This document shows, in pieces, positions 5,172 through 5,188 of a stretch of 5,188 bases of DNA; position 1 is the first letter of the stretch; the number at the start of each line of letters is the position of its first letter. The notes beneath the pieces were generated by a model. That model was not told the DNA's origin, ran no database searches, and worked only from the letters and a program-made list of their open reading frames with translations. The stretch is from TMP-24 sp964600685 (GTDB taxonomy: Bacteria > Pseudomonadota > Alphaproteobacteria > Rhodobacterales > Rhodobacteraceae): the NCBI GenBank assembly GCA_964600685.1, contig CAZRKU010000143.1, forward strand, positions 1 to 5,188, given 5' to 3'. The translations under genes were made by a program, and so were the position numbers.

Positions 5172-5188
5172 TCCGGGCACCCCCGCAC

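Noticed and set aside
4842..5180. Minus-strand open frame across the hairpin cluster
   Set aside because: The translation is Arg/Gly/Pro-rich and derives from the inverted repeats, with no start signal.
4930..5188. CRISPR array
   Set aside because: The hairpins differ from each other in sequence and length, and there is no repeated unit with regular spacers.

Overview
The window looks like chromosomal DNA from an alphaproteobacterium, most likely of the Rhodobacteraceae (Rhodobacter/Paracoccus type). The evidence is the high G+C with strong third-position GC in the conserved genes, a UvrB with the long Arg/Gly-rich tail familiar from that family, and a bacterial NDUFS4-type complex I accessory subunit, which is typical of Alphaproteobacteria. 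I could not run any database search; family names come from recognising the protein sequences.

Layout. Bases 1-39 hold the 5' half of a tRNA-Arg(UCU) gene on the minus strand, cut by the window edge, with a possible promoter just upstream. Bases 40-210 carry no gene, only a small imperfect hairpin and a perfect 14-bp tandem duplication. Two minus-strand genes follow. One (211-1683) encodes a 490-residue exported protein of unknown role, DUF2125-like in general architecture. The other (1768-2079) encodes a 103-residue NDUFS4-like respiratory complex I subunit. An intrinsic-terminator-like hairpin separates them. Bases 2080-2200 form a divergent promoter region with a good minus-strand promoter candidate, a short dyad, and a one-mismatch match to the alphaproteobacterial LexA box on the uvrB side. 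uvrB itself (2201-4381, plus strand) is complete and is the best-supported gene. Two bases after its stop codon starts a 181-residue gene of unknown function (4384-4929), whose G+C is about 49% by hand count, well below that of uvrB. The remaining 259 bases hold no gene but contain six inverted repeats in close succession.

How the parts relate. uvrB is nucleotide excision repair and is plausibly SOS-controlled through the LexA-like site. The compositionally foreign downstream ORF has its ribosome-binding site inside the last codons of uvrB, so it is probably co-transcribed and may be translationally coupled. The NDUFS4-like gene and the exported protein belong to respiration and the cell envelope and show no functional link to uvrB.

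I see no recognisable defence system, mobile element with a transposase, or CRISPR array. The main candidates for novelty are the 181-residue orphan attached to uvrB, a Ser in place of the near-invariant Ile of UvrB helicase motif VI, and the dense hairpin cluster at the right end.
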